Shown here: positions 1 through 6,860 of the stretch, piece after piece
Layout of the letters: every line of letters begins with the position of its first letter
Numbering within the stretch: position 1 is the first letter of the stretch
Assembly: GCA_012965445.1 (NCBI GenBank)
Contig: DTSJ01000287.1
Span: forward strand, 1 to 9,755
Direction of reading: 5' to 3'
Length of the DNA stretch: 9,755 nucleotides
DNA from: Candidatus Hydrogenedentota bacterium
Lineage (GTDB): Bacteria > Hydrogenedentota > Hydrogenedentia > Hydrogenedentiales > GCA-2746185
Program-made: the position numbers and the translations under genes
Notes under the pieces: model-generated
What the model was told of the DNA's origin: nothing
The model's database searches: none
What the model saw: only the letters and a program-made list of their open reading frames with translations

Positions 1-3
1 TTC

Positions 4-189
4 CTATTCGTCATCCTCACTCAAATTCGATAGCCCCAGAGCCGATTGTCGACCTATGGAAAAATAATCAAATCCTTTTCGCTGCATACCGTCTGGAATG
101 TAAATATTTCGGCCATCAAAAATGACTGGCTCCTTTAAGCCTTCACGTATGCGACCAAAATCGGGATTTAGGAAAAACGACCATTCGGG
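4..189 (-). pseudogene. ugd: 3' remnant of a second UDP-glucose 6-dehydrogenase gene
   Basis: The reverse strand encodes about 60 residues matching the C-terminus of UDP-glucose/GDP-mannose dehydrogenase: EWSFFLNPDF, then VIFDGRNIY, then GFDYFSIGRQ, then an acidic tail and a TAG stop. The same blocks end the intact enzyme encoded further right in this window, but DNA and protein have clearly diverged, so this is a paralogue and not a fresh duplication. Homology stops abruptly at the Glu-Trp-Ser block (about position 186). Upstream in frame the sequence becomes unrelated and meets a stop at 223-225. The NAD-binding Rossmann domain, central helices and catalytic Cys are all missing, so the fragment cannot be an active enzyme. 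It lies directly downstream of the cytidylyltransferase gene on the same strand, which suggests that insertion of that operon or a deletion removed the 5' part. Confidence 0.85.
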
Positions 190-198
190 GATCGTCTC

Positions 199-215
199 AA
201 AAAGGCGATTCCGCC
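199..215 (-). terminator. weak candidate intrinsic terminator after the cytidylyltransferase gene
   Basis: Read on the minus strand there is a four-base-pair GGCG/CGCC stem with a GAAT loop, followed directly by five T. It lies about 30 bases after the cytidylyltransferase stop, where the operon would be expected to end. The stem is short, so this is only a candidate. Confidence 0.3.
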
Positions 216-245
216 CTCTTTCTTACGAAACGGAATGCGCTCGCA

Positions 246-1025
246 CTATCCCCCGATAATGATACGTCCATCTATATAGGTCCACTCGCGTGATTCTTCA
301 GTTCGGCGTGCAATGAGGTATTTTTCGATCACGCCGAGTGTCGGCCAAGTATCAATGTCAAGTGCTTCGCGTTCGTCGATGGGAAATACACCTCGTTTTC
401 CTACAAAAACAGGGCCGTCTTTATCGATATCGTCTTCTTCGTAAGATGCGATATAGGATTCACGCTTCCAGCCGGCAATAGACCAGCAGACAACGTGGAG
501 GGGATCGATTTCATCGGAAGGCTGTTTGTATTTGCACGAATGGGTAACGGGCTCGCCATTATAGAAGCTTTCGGCGCGCACTTCTTCTGTTGCAAAGAAA
601 CTATCGTAGTCTCCTTTGATCATCGCTTCCACGAAGGCGGTTATCGTTTCTTGTTTTAGAAGTGGTGATGTGGCATTGACTTGGCACACATAATCCTCAT
701 CGGTACCCGTGGTCATAAAGTGATACAAATAATGCTCGTTCGTCACACAACGATTGCCTGCGCAGTCGCGTGATTTCGTTTTTTGTCGGCATTGACGTCC
801 GCCGAATTGCGGAGGACGACGGTGAAAGAGGGCGCCTTCTTTTTTGGCGATTTCTGCGAATACGCCGTCTTCCGAATTCAGATAGACTTCATTGAATACG
901 CCGGAAGCTTTACAGGCTTCAATGCTGTAGGAACAGAGCACTCGACCGTCGACGAGTATGATATTTTTGTCGGGCACTCGCGTACTACCGAGCAGCACGG
1001 GAATCATGGCAGCAACTGAAGCCAT
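246..1025 (-). CDS. Acylneuraminate/KDO-type cytidylyltransferase family protein
   Basis: Predicted 259-residue cytoplasmic nucleotidyltransferase of the NeuA/KdsB superfamily, whose members transfer CMP from CTP to an acidic keto sugar. The N-terminal nucleotide loop reads IPVLLGSTRVPDKN (residues 8-21). ATSPL lies at 118-122, and the C-terminal metal-site segment DID at 223-225. ATG at 1025 is chosen because AGGAG lies eight bases upstream. The gene follows the cyclase stop by 15 bases and closes the operon, so it probably activates whatever the SDR and cyclase make. Two things are odd. The Arg of the usual AR/PAR loop is replaced by Leu (residue 11). Also, residues about 76-93 form an Arg/Lys-rich stretch with Cys79, Cys88 and Cys93, where I would expect a shorter link before the TNE...HF block. 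Family assignment is solid; the substrate (neuraminate-like, KDO-like or other) cannot be told. Confidence 0.85.
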   Translation of the reverse strand: MASVAAMIPVLLGSTRVPDKNIILVDGRVLCSYSIEACKASGVFNEVYLNSEDGVFAEIAKKEGALFHRRPPQFGGRQCRQKTKSRDCAGNRCVTNEHYLYHFMTTGTDEDYVCQVNATSPLLKQETITAFVEAMIKGDYDSFFATEEVRAESFYNGEPVTHSCKYKQPSDEIDPLHVVCWSIAGWKRESYIASYEEDDIDKDGPVFVGKRGVFPIDEREALDIDTWPTLGVIEKYLIARRTEESREWTYIDGRIIIGG

Positions 1026-1040
1026 TTTCGAAACTCCTGT

Positions 1041-2105
1041 TTATTTCATTGTATCTAGAACTTCGACAATCCATTGCCGTGTTTCGTCATTGATTTCCAG
1101 AGGCGATTTGAACATATCTCCAAGACCGCGAGTCAGAATAACGTTAATTTGAGCGCCGACGTTCTTTTTGTCTTTTCTCAGCGTGGCGATTAAGTTTTCT
1201 TCATTTACTTCATCAAGCCGCATATCGCCCCAGTTCTTTTCCAGGATTGGACGTATGCGCTGTCTCTCTTGTTCACTGATGAGCCCCAGTTTGGCGGAAA
1301 TAGAATTGGCTATGTCCATACCAAACGAAACAGCAATACCGTGAGGTATGCGATATTGGGAGATTGATTCGATGGCGTGGCCAAAGGAATGCCCGTAGTT
1401 GAAAACATTTCGCGGGCCTTGATCAAATTCATCTTTTTCTACATAGCCGCGCTTAAAATCTAAGCTATGATGGACAAGGCCACGGAGTACATCTTCGTCA
1501 TTCATTGCGTCATCGTATTCTCTGTTAATACGCTGAAAATCTTCTTCGCCAGAGACTAAGTAGTAATGCAGCATTTCTCCCATGCCCGATCGGAAATCAA
1601 GTGGGGATAATGTATCAAGAAAGGAGAGGTCGTTTATGATTTTGACGGGAGGATAGAAGCCGCCTAATTGATTTTTGTAGCTTCCGAAATTAATAGAGGT
1701 TTTACTCCCGATGCAACTGTCGCATTGGGCGAGGAGTGTCGTGGGATAGAATATCCAGCTGACTCCGCGGAATAATATGGAGGCCGTAAATGCTACAATA
1801 TCCTGAGTGATCCCGCCGCCAATCGCAATGAGACGATTGTTTTTACGAAAGCCTGTCTCCAATAGCGTGTCTATAAATCCGGTAATGGCCTGATAACTCT
1901 TCTGCTCTTCAGAAGGTGTTATCACGGTGTGTGAGACATCCCTTAATATTGGCTCGAGCTTTTCGGCGTACAGCTCCAGTATACTTGCATCTACCGCAAC
2001 ATGATCTCCCGGCTGTATCTCGGCGGTTAATTGTTTGGCGAAATCATTTTCAAAGCATACCTGATAGGTATGCTTGTGGGATTGTATGGATAGTGTGTCA
2101 GACAC
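1041..2105 (-). CDS. Sugar phosphate cyclase of the 3-dehydroquinate synthase family
   Basis: A 354-residue NAD- and metal-dependent cyclase of the AroB/EEVS/DOI-synthase superfamily, about the usual family length. Visible features are the NAD-binding GGG at 96-98, PTTLLAQ-D at 121-129, K135, K144-N145, putative metal ligands E177, H239 and H255 with family spacing, and K218, R232, N236 and H243. K218 and R232 correspond to the residues that hold the substrate carboxylate in dehydroquinate synthase, so a DAHP-like carboxylated substrate is plausible. The Lys normally three residues after the metal-binding Glu is His180 here, which argues for a divergent subgroup and not housekeeping AroB. I prefer the GTG start at 2105: GGAGG lies eight bases upstream and it overlaps the SDR stop by eight bases. 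An ATG at 2129 would add eight residues. The neighbours (SDR, cytidylyltransferase) suggest a glycan-precursor role. Confidence 0.85.
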   Translation of the reverse strand: MSDTLSIQSHKHTYQVCFENDFAKQLTAEIQPGDHVAVDASILELYAEKLEPILRDVSHTVITPSEEQKSYQAITGFIDTLLETGFRKNNRLIAIGGGITQDIVAFTASILFRGVSWIFYPTTLLAQCDSCIGSKTSINFGSYKNQLGGFYPPVKIINDLSFLDTLSPLDFRSGMGEMLHYYLVSGEEDFQRINREYDDAMNDEDVLRGLVHHSLDFKRGYVEKDEFDQGPRNVFNYGHSFGHAIESISQYRIPHGIAVSFGMDIANSISAKLGLISEQERQRIRPILEKNWGDMRLDEVNEENLIATLRKDKKNVGAQINVILTRGLGDMFKSPLEINDETRQWIVEVLDTMK

Positions 2106-2832
2106 TGGTAAAGCCTCCGTCGGCAACAATATTCTGGGCGGTAATGTAGGTGTTCAAATCGCTGGAAAGGAATAAAACGACCTGTGCGATTTCATCGGGC
2201 TGACCAAAACGCCCAAGCGGAACTTCGTTTGATAGTTCTGTTTGTTCGGCCGGCGAAAGTGATTGGGCTGTAAGATCCGTCATAATAAAACCGGGAGATA
2301 CGGCATTGACGAGAATTCCATCGCGCCCCAATTCTACTGCAAGTGTTTTTGTCATGCCCGTAATGCCGAATTTACTCGCGGAGTAAGCAGCCCGTCCGGG
2401 CTTGGAAATAACACTCCAGATAGAAGCAATATTTACGATACGCCCGTACTGCTGCCGTTTCATGAGTCGGCTTGCGCTGCGGCATACCAGAAAAGGCGCC
2501 CGTAAATTAATGTCGAGTACCGCATCGAGGTCCTCTGTGACGATTTTGTCGATGGGATTGAGGCGATTGATTCCGGCATTGTTGACGCACACATCGAGGC
2601 GATCCAGACCGTCTAATCGAGCACAAAAAGTATCCAGAGACTTGCGGTCATTGAAATCCACGCACCAATACTCGCTTCTTTCGTTATTTTGGGCATTCAT
2701 ATCATCGATAACGTGCTGCTGCGTGCCTGTAAGGATAAGCTCTGCCCCGGAATCGGCAAAGGCGTCGGCAATAGCCGCTCCAATTCCTCTCGTTGCGCCC
2801 GTTATGAGCACTTTTTTACCTGAAAAATCCAA
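2098..2832 (-). CDS. Short-chain dehydrogenase/reductase (FabG-like SDR)
   Basis: Classical 244-residue NAD(P)-dependent oxidoreductase. It shows the cofactor loop TGATRGIG (11-18), NNAG (84-87) and a full catalytic tetrad: N109, S137, Y150 and K154 in the YSASK motif. The C-terminal segment VADGGF is also typical. Length and motif spacing match FabG-type carbonyl reductases, but the operon with a sugar phosphate cyclase and a cytidylyltransferase points to reduction or oxidation of a sugar or cyclitol carbonyl, not fatty-acid synthesis; this is inference. The start is taken as TTG at 2832, because AAGGA lies a suitable distance upstream and the protein then begins just before the first beta strand. 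An in-frame ATG at 2856 would add eight basic residues not typical of the family. Translation is probably coupled to the downstream cyclase through the eight-base overlap. Confidence 0.85.
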   Translation of the reverse strand: MDFSGKKVLITGATRGIGAAIADAFADSGAELILTGTQQHVIDDMNAQNNERSEYWCVDFNDRKSLDTFCARLDGLDRLDVCVNNAGINRLNPIDKIVTEDLDAVLDINLRAPFLVCRSASRLMKRQQYGRIVNIASIWSVISKPGRAAYSASKFGITGMTKTLAVELGRDGILVNAVSPGFIMTDLTAQSLSPAEQTELSNEVPLGRFGQPDEIAQVVLFLSSDLNTYITAQNIVADGGFTSV

Positions 2833-2926
2833 GGAGTTCCTTCCACGATGTCGCAAAATCAGGGGAAATGTGTGCCTCGCAATTAATCGTCCGCAGTGAT
2901 ATCATTGAAGTTTCTGCTTTTGTCAT
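2816..2926 (-). CDS. Possible 36-residue leader ORF or gene fragment ahead of the SDR gene
   Basis: A short reading frame begins MTKAETSMIS at an ATG with a strong AGAGGAG ribosome site five bases upstream. It ends 17 bases inside the SDR reading frame, in another frame. I do not recognise the peptide, and it has no evident membrane segment or signal peptide. Two explanations fit. It may be a leader whose translation feeds ribosomes to the weak TTG start of the SDR gene, or the start of an older gene cut short by rearrangement next to the transposase remnant. The good ribosome site is the main support; the codons alone prove nothing. Confidence 0.35.
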   Translation of the reverse strand: MTKAETSMISLRTINCEAHISPDFATSWKELLGFFR

Positions 2927-2939
2927 GTAGGCTCCTCTG

Positions 2940-3119
2940 ATGTCAAAATTCATCCAAAAATGCCTCAGTTGGGTCTTTAAGAGCCTCAATTTGCTCGCCA
3001 ATCTTTCTGCCGAGAACGTGGCACTTCATCACCAGCTAGCCGTGCTCAAACGAAATCAAAAACGACTAGCTTTGAAAGATAGAGACCGTGTTTTCTGGGT
3101 TGTGTCTCGCAAGGATTGG
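2940..3119 (+). mobile_element. 5' remnant of an rve-type transposase/integrase (IS fragment)
   Basis: The plus strand encodes about 60 residues resembling the N-terminus of integrase-core (DDE, rve-domain) transposases. The family pattern 'ENLALRHQLAVLKR...DRxFW' is seen as ENVALHHQLAVLKRNQKR (25-42) followed by DRDRVFWVV (47-55). Matching sequence fades around the Ser-Arg-Lys-Asp-Trp stretch near position 3119, and the frame stops at 3161. The helix-turn-helix and the whole DDE catalytic core, normally some 250-300 further residues, are absent, so the element is dead. I see no terminal inverted repeats or target duplication. It lies exactly between the divergent minus-strand operon and the plus-strand ugd, starting 13 bases from the leader ORF's ATG. 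It is therefore a likely relic of the event that joined these two blocks. Confidence 0.6.
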
Positions 3120-3595
3120 AAAGTCACTCTCTCTCAATATCTCCAATATTATGACCTCTGAATCAAGGGCAGCTTGTACTTTAATATCATGATCATCTTC
3201 GCTCAATGTAACGATTTCTTCAGCCATTTTCAGCTTTAGCGATGTTCCGGCCTTCTTAGTAGCGAAGCTAGCGAGCGCAAGTTCTTTTAAATATTTTATT
3301 ATTGTGCAATCCTTCCGTAATCGGAGCATTCTTGTACAATAGTCTACACTTCGGTGTCCATCTAGTAAAGCTCCGCCCTAATATACTCTTTATTCACAGG
3401 GTACAGAGATTTAGGCTGAGTTTTTTGACCCTACGGGACTTCACCATCGATACGATGGAGCGAAGCCGCATAAATGCTACACGATCTATATAATTGCGAG
3501 GTGCAAGTTTGTTTGGTATCGTGCATTTAATTGAGATTCAGCGTTGAGACAGTTATTTGATAGGCGACTGTCGTCTATCGAGGAGGGAGTGGAGT
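3120..3595. other. Gene-poor junction between the IS remnant and ugd
   Basis: About 475 bases with no gene I can support. The left part is more A+T-rich than the flanking genes. Short open frames exist on both strands but lack ribosome sites and recognisable families. The only clear structure is the hairpin at 3439-3465. The ugd promoter should lie in the last 100 bases, but I cannot pick convincing -35 and -10 boxes. AGGAGG at 3581-3586, nine bases before the ugd ATG, is a good ribosome site. Confidence 0.5.
3439..3465. repeat. Inverted repeat (hairpin) in the junction
   Basis: CCATCG, loop ATA, CGATGG, flanked after a small internal bulge by CTTC and GAAG. This makes a ten-base-pair imperfect stem. 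No T-run follows on either strand, so it is not an obvious intrinsic terminator. It may be an operator, a transcript-end structure or a relic of the mobile element. Confidence 0.4.
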
Positions 3596-4945
3596 ATGCG
3601 ATTGGCGGTGTTTGGAACGGGGTATGTCGGGCTTGTGACGGGGACGTGTTTCAGCGAGCTGGGCCATGATGTGATTTGCGTTGATATTGATGAGGAGAAA
3701 ATCGATTCGCTGAACGGCGGCGAGGTGCCGATATTTGAGCCGGGATTGAAGGAGCTAGTGTCGACGAATCGGGAGCAGGGTCGTTTGAGGTTTACGACTG
3801 ATGCGAAGACGGCGATTGAGAGTTCGCTGGTGATATTTATTGCTGTGGGGACGCCTGCGCTGGAGGACGGTACGGCGGATCTGCAGTATGTGCTTTCGGT
3901 TGCGGAGACGATTGGGGAATATATGGACGGGTATCGGGTGATCGTTGACAAGTCTACGGTGCCGGTGGGTACGGCGCGGAAGGTGCAGGAGCGGGTGCAG
4001 GAGGCATTGGATGAGCGGGGGGAGAAGTTTGAGTTTAACGTGGTGTCGAATCCGGAGTTTTTGAAAGAGGGGGCGGCGATTGATGATTTTATGGCCCCGG
4101 ATCGCGTAGTGCTGGGGAGTGATGATGAGTGGACGTTTGCTTTGATGAAGGAGCTGTACAGTCACTTTGCGAAGAACAATCGGCCGATCATTTGTATGTC
4201 TACTGAATCCGCGGAGATGACGAAGTATGCCGCCAATGCGATGCTTGCTACGAAGATATCGTTTATCAATGAGATTGCGGGCATCTGCGAGCGCGTGGGT
4301 GCGAATATCGATGAGGTGCGACGGGGGATTGGCTCGGACAGTCGAATCGGGTATCGTTTTATTTATCCGGGTATCGGGTATGGGGGGTCTTGTTTTCCGA
4401 AGGACGTGAAGGCGCTGCGGAACACTGCGCGGGAGGCGGGTATTGAGCCGAGACTGCTGGGGGCGGTGGATGATGTGAATGAGACGCAGAAGAGTATTCT
4501 GCTGGAGAAGATTCGAACTTACTATAGAGATGATTTGGAGGGGAAGACTTTTGCGGTGTGGGGGCTGTCGTTTAAGCCGGAGACGGATGATGTGCGTGAG
4601 GCACCGGCGCTGGTGATGATAGAAGCGTTGGCAGAAGCAGGAGCGGCGGTGCGTGCATATGATCCGAAGGCGATTGATGAGACGCGGCGTACGATTGGTG
4701 AGATTGATGGAGTCAGCTACTTTGATTCGTATTACGTTGCGCTGGAAGGGTGCGACGCGCTGATCATTGCTACGGAGTGGTCGTTCTTTTTGAATCCCGA
4801 TTTTGAACGCATGACGGAGAGCATGAAGGCGTCGGTGATTTTTGATGGACGAAACATTTATGATCCGTCGGTGATGGAACGCAATGGATTCGATTATTTT
4901 TCGATCGGACGGCAGGCCGTATCGGAGTATTCAAAGGCGGATTGA
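3596..4945 (+). CDS. ugd: UDP-glucose 6-dehydrogenase
   Basis: Complete 449-residue cytoplasmic enzyme that oxidises UDP-glucose to UDP-glucuronate with two NAD+, feeding capsule, exopolysaccharide and nucleotide-sugar pathways. The N-terminal Rossmann domain has GTGYVG (7-12). VGTP lies at 84-87, STVPVGT at 120-126 and NPEFLKEG at 152-159. The central helix carries K210 and N214. The catalytic loop GGSCFPKD spans 263-270 with nucleophile Cys266, and the C-terminal UDP-binding domain opens with WGLSFKP (322-328). All key residues are present and length is normal. The ATG at 3596 is chosen for the AGGAGG nine bases upstream and because it begins at the first beta strand; an in-frame ATG at 3557 would add 13 unlikely residues. 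Codons are strongly G-ending (gcg, gtg, ctg, ggg), unlike the more C-ending carbamoyltransferase that follows. A diverged fragment of a second copy lies at the left edge. Confidence 0.95.
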   Translation: MRLAVFGTGYVGLVTGTCFSELGHDVICVDIDEEKIDSLNGGEVPIFEPGLKELVSTNREQGRLRFTTDAKTAIESSLVIFIAVGTPALEDGTADLQYVLSVAETIGEYMDGYRVIVDKSTVPVGTARKVQERVQEALDERGEKFEFNVVSNPEFLKEGAAIDDFMAPDRVVLGSDDEWTFALMKELYSHFAKNNRPIICMSTESAEMTKYAANAMLATKISFINEIAGICERVGANIDEVRRGIGSDSRIGYRFIYPGIGYGGSCFPKDVKALRNTAREAGIEPRLLGAVDDVNETQKSILLEKIRTYYRDDLEGKTFAVWGLSFKPETDDVREAPALVMIEALAEAGAAVRAYDPKAIDETRRTIGEIDGVSYFDSYYVALEGCDALIIATEWSFFLNPDFERMTESMKASVIFDGRNIYDPSVMERNGFDYFSIGRQAVSEYSKAD

Positions 4946-5022
4946 CGCTGGGAAGTCGAGACGATGGGTTAGTTAGATCGATGCATTGACCCAACGCGAA
5001 CCTACGAGGGAGCGGCGATAAA

Positions 5023-6837
5023 TTGACTATTTTGGGGATCTCCGGTTTTTACCATGATAGTGCCGCCGCGCTCATCATTGACGGGAAAATCATAGCTGCT
5101 GCTCAGGAAGAACGATTCACACGCAAGAAACATGACCCTCGATTTCCTGTGAATGCCGCGCGTTGGTGCCTTGAGTCCGCGGGACTCGACATCAATGACT
5201 GCGACTACGTCACCTTCTACGACAAGCCCTTCGTTAAATTCGAACGCCTTCTAATGACCTTTCTCGCCGTAGCCCCCAAGGGACTCCGCGCGTTTTACCA
5301 ACAAATCCCGCCCTGGCTCAAAGAGAAGTTATCTATGCGCACCACTGTACGCAAGGAATTGGGGTACACGGGGGAGGTGCTGTTTACCACTCACCACGAA
5401 GCACACGCTGCCTCGGCATTTTTTCCGTCACCCTTTGAAGAGGCCGCCATTATTACGCTGGACGGTGTCGGGGAGTGGCAGTCCACGACCTTCAGCGTCG
5501 GGAGCGGGAACAGGATCGAGATGCTCAAAGAGATCAATTTTCCCCATTCGTTGGGCTTACTGTATTCCGCGTTCACCTATTTCACCGGCTTCAAAGTAAA
5601 TAGTGGTGAGTACAAATTGATGGGACTCTCACCCTATGGTGAACCCAAGTATGTCGATATCATTAAAGAGCACCTAATCGACATCAAGCCCGACGGCTCA
5701 TATCGCTTAAACATGGACTACTTCGATTATTGCTCTGGCTTGCAAATGACGAACGATAAATTCGCAAGCTTATTCGGTGGACCCGCTCGGAAACCGGAAT
5801 CCAAAACGACCCAGCGCGAAATGGACCTGGCAAAATCGGTTCAGGTGGTCACCGAAGAGGTCATCCTACTGATGGCGAAACACGTACACGAAACCACGGG
5901 TATGAAAAATATTTGCCTCGCTGGCGGCGTGGCACTGAATTGCGTCGCCAATGGACGCCTGATGCGCGAAGGGCCTTTCGAAAAAGTCTGGATTCAGCCT
6001 GCCGCCGGAGATGCCGGGACAGCCCTCGGCTCAGCGCTCTCGATCTGGCATCACATGCTGGGCAACCAGCGTACGGTTGATCCGCGTCGCCAAAAAGCAA
6101 GCTACCTGGGTGCCGAATATACCGACGATGAGATCGAAGCCTACTTGAAAGAAAAGGATGTTCCATACGAGCGCGTTCCAGAGGAACAATTATACGACCG
6201 AGTGGCAGATATTCTGAACAGCGAACGCGTTGTGGGTTGGTTTCAAGGGCGCATGGAATTCGGACCCCGCGCTCTGGGCGGTCGCAGTATCCTCGGTGAT
6301 GCTCGATCGCGTGACATGCAAACGACGCTCAACTTAAAGATTAAATTCCGCGAATCATTCCGACCTTTTGCGCCCAGTGTTTTGCGTGAGCATGTGACGG
6401 ACTGCTTCGAATTGGACGAAGAAAGTCCCTATATGTTGGTCGTGGCAGACGTGAATAAAGATCGCCTCAACACCTTGTCCGATGAAGATGCCAAAGTCAA
6501 AGGCTTCGACAAACTGACGCAAATTCGATCCGATCTTCCGGCGATTACACACGTCGACAATTCAGCCCGGATTCAAACCGTCGAAGAACGTGACAATCCC
6601 AGGTACTACCGCCTGATTAAAGCTTTCCACGAAAAAACCGGATGCCCGACAATCATAAACACGTCATTCAACGTGCGCGGTGAGCCCATTGTCGCGACTC
6701 CCGAAGAAGCCTTTACCTGCTTCATGCGCACACGGATGGATAACCTGGTATTGGGCACCTGTATCCTGACCAAAGAAGACCAGAAGGATTGGGAAGACAT
6801 CAACGAAGAGTGGATGGAAGAGTTTGAACTGGACTAA
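5023..6837 (+). CDS. O-carbamoyltransferase, NodU/CmcH/TobZ/SxtI family
   Basis: A 604-residue two-domain carbamoyltransferase. In this family the Kae1-like N-terminal domain makes carbamoyl-adenylate from carbamoyl phosphate and ATP, then passes the carbamoyl group to a hydroxyl of a sugar or natural product. Visible are ILGISGFYHDSAA near the start, EERFTRKKHD (29-38), metal-site HHEAH (124-128) with D147, GEYKLMGLSPYGEP (195-208), LAGGVALNCVAN (299-310), QPAAGDAGTALG (325-336), then the C-terminal carbamoyltransferase domain with QGRMEFGPRALGGRS (408-422) and NTSFN-RGEP (546-555). Start is TTG at 5023, with GAGGGAG ten bases upstream; the protein then begins exactly where the family does. 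It is 77 bases after ugd and 23 bases before an SxtJ-type gene. The acceptor is unknown; the neighbouring ugd makes a glycan or other envelope molecule likelier than an alkaloid. Confidence 0.92.
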   Translation: MTILGISGFYHDSAAALIIDGKIIAAAQEERFTRKKHDPRFPVNAARWCLESAGLDINDCDYVTFYDKPFVKFERLLMTFLAVAPKGLRAFYQQIPPWLKEKLSMRTTVRKELGYTGEVLFTTHHEAHAASAFFPSPFEEAAIITLDGVGEWQSTTFSVGSGNRIEMLKEINFPHSLGLLYSAFTYFTGFKVNSGEYKLMGLSPYGEPKYVDIIKEHLIDIKPDGSYRLNMDYFDYCSGLQMTNDKFASLFGGPARKPESKTTQREMDLAKSVQVVTEEVILLMAKHVHETTGMKNICLAGGVALNCVANGRLMREGPFEKVWIQPAAGDAGTALGSALSIWHHMLGNQRTVDPRRQKASYLGAEYTDDEIEAYLKEKDVPYERVPEEQLYDRVADILNSERVVGWFQGRMEFGPRALGGRSILGDARSRDMQTTLNLKIKFRESFRPFAPSVLREHVTDCFELDEESPYMLVVADVNKDRLNTLSDEDAKVKGFDKLTQIRSDLPAITHVDNSARIQTVEERDNPRYYRLIKAFHEKTGCPTIINTSFNVRGEPIVATPEEAFTCFMRTRMDNLVLGTCILTKEDQKDWEDINEEWMEEFELD

Positions 6838-6860
6838 GCTCCGCTGGACTATAGTAAATC

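Noticed and set aside
2402..2899. Plus-strand frame of 165 codons antisense to the SDR gene
   Set aside because: Fully covered by a gene with a complete catalytic tetrad; composition is that of an antisense shadow.
3066..3329. Minus-strand frame of 87 codons with a charged, somewhat protein-like composition
   Set aside because: It overlaps the transposase remnant on the other strand, has no ribosome site and no family I recognise; A+T-rich sequence easily gives Lys/Glu/Ile-rich frames.
3302..3493. Plus-strand frame of 63 codons before ugd
   Set aside because: No ribosome site, no recognisable motif, and it contains the hairpin; most likely chance.
3755..4165. Minus-strand Arg/His-rich frame inside ugd
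   Set aside because: Shadow of the G-ending codons of ugd; low-complexity composition is typical of antisense frames.
4964..4992. Imperfect inverted repeat TGGGTTA/TGACCCA between ugd and the carbamoyltransferase gene
   Set aside because: 15-base loop, one wobble pair and no T-run; not good enough for a terminator.
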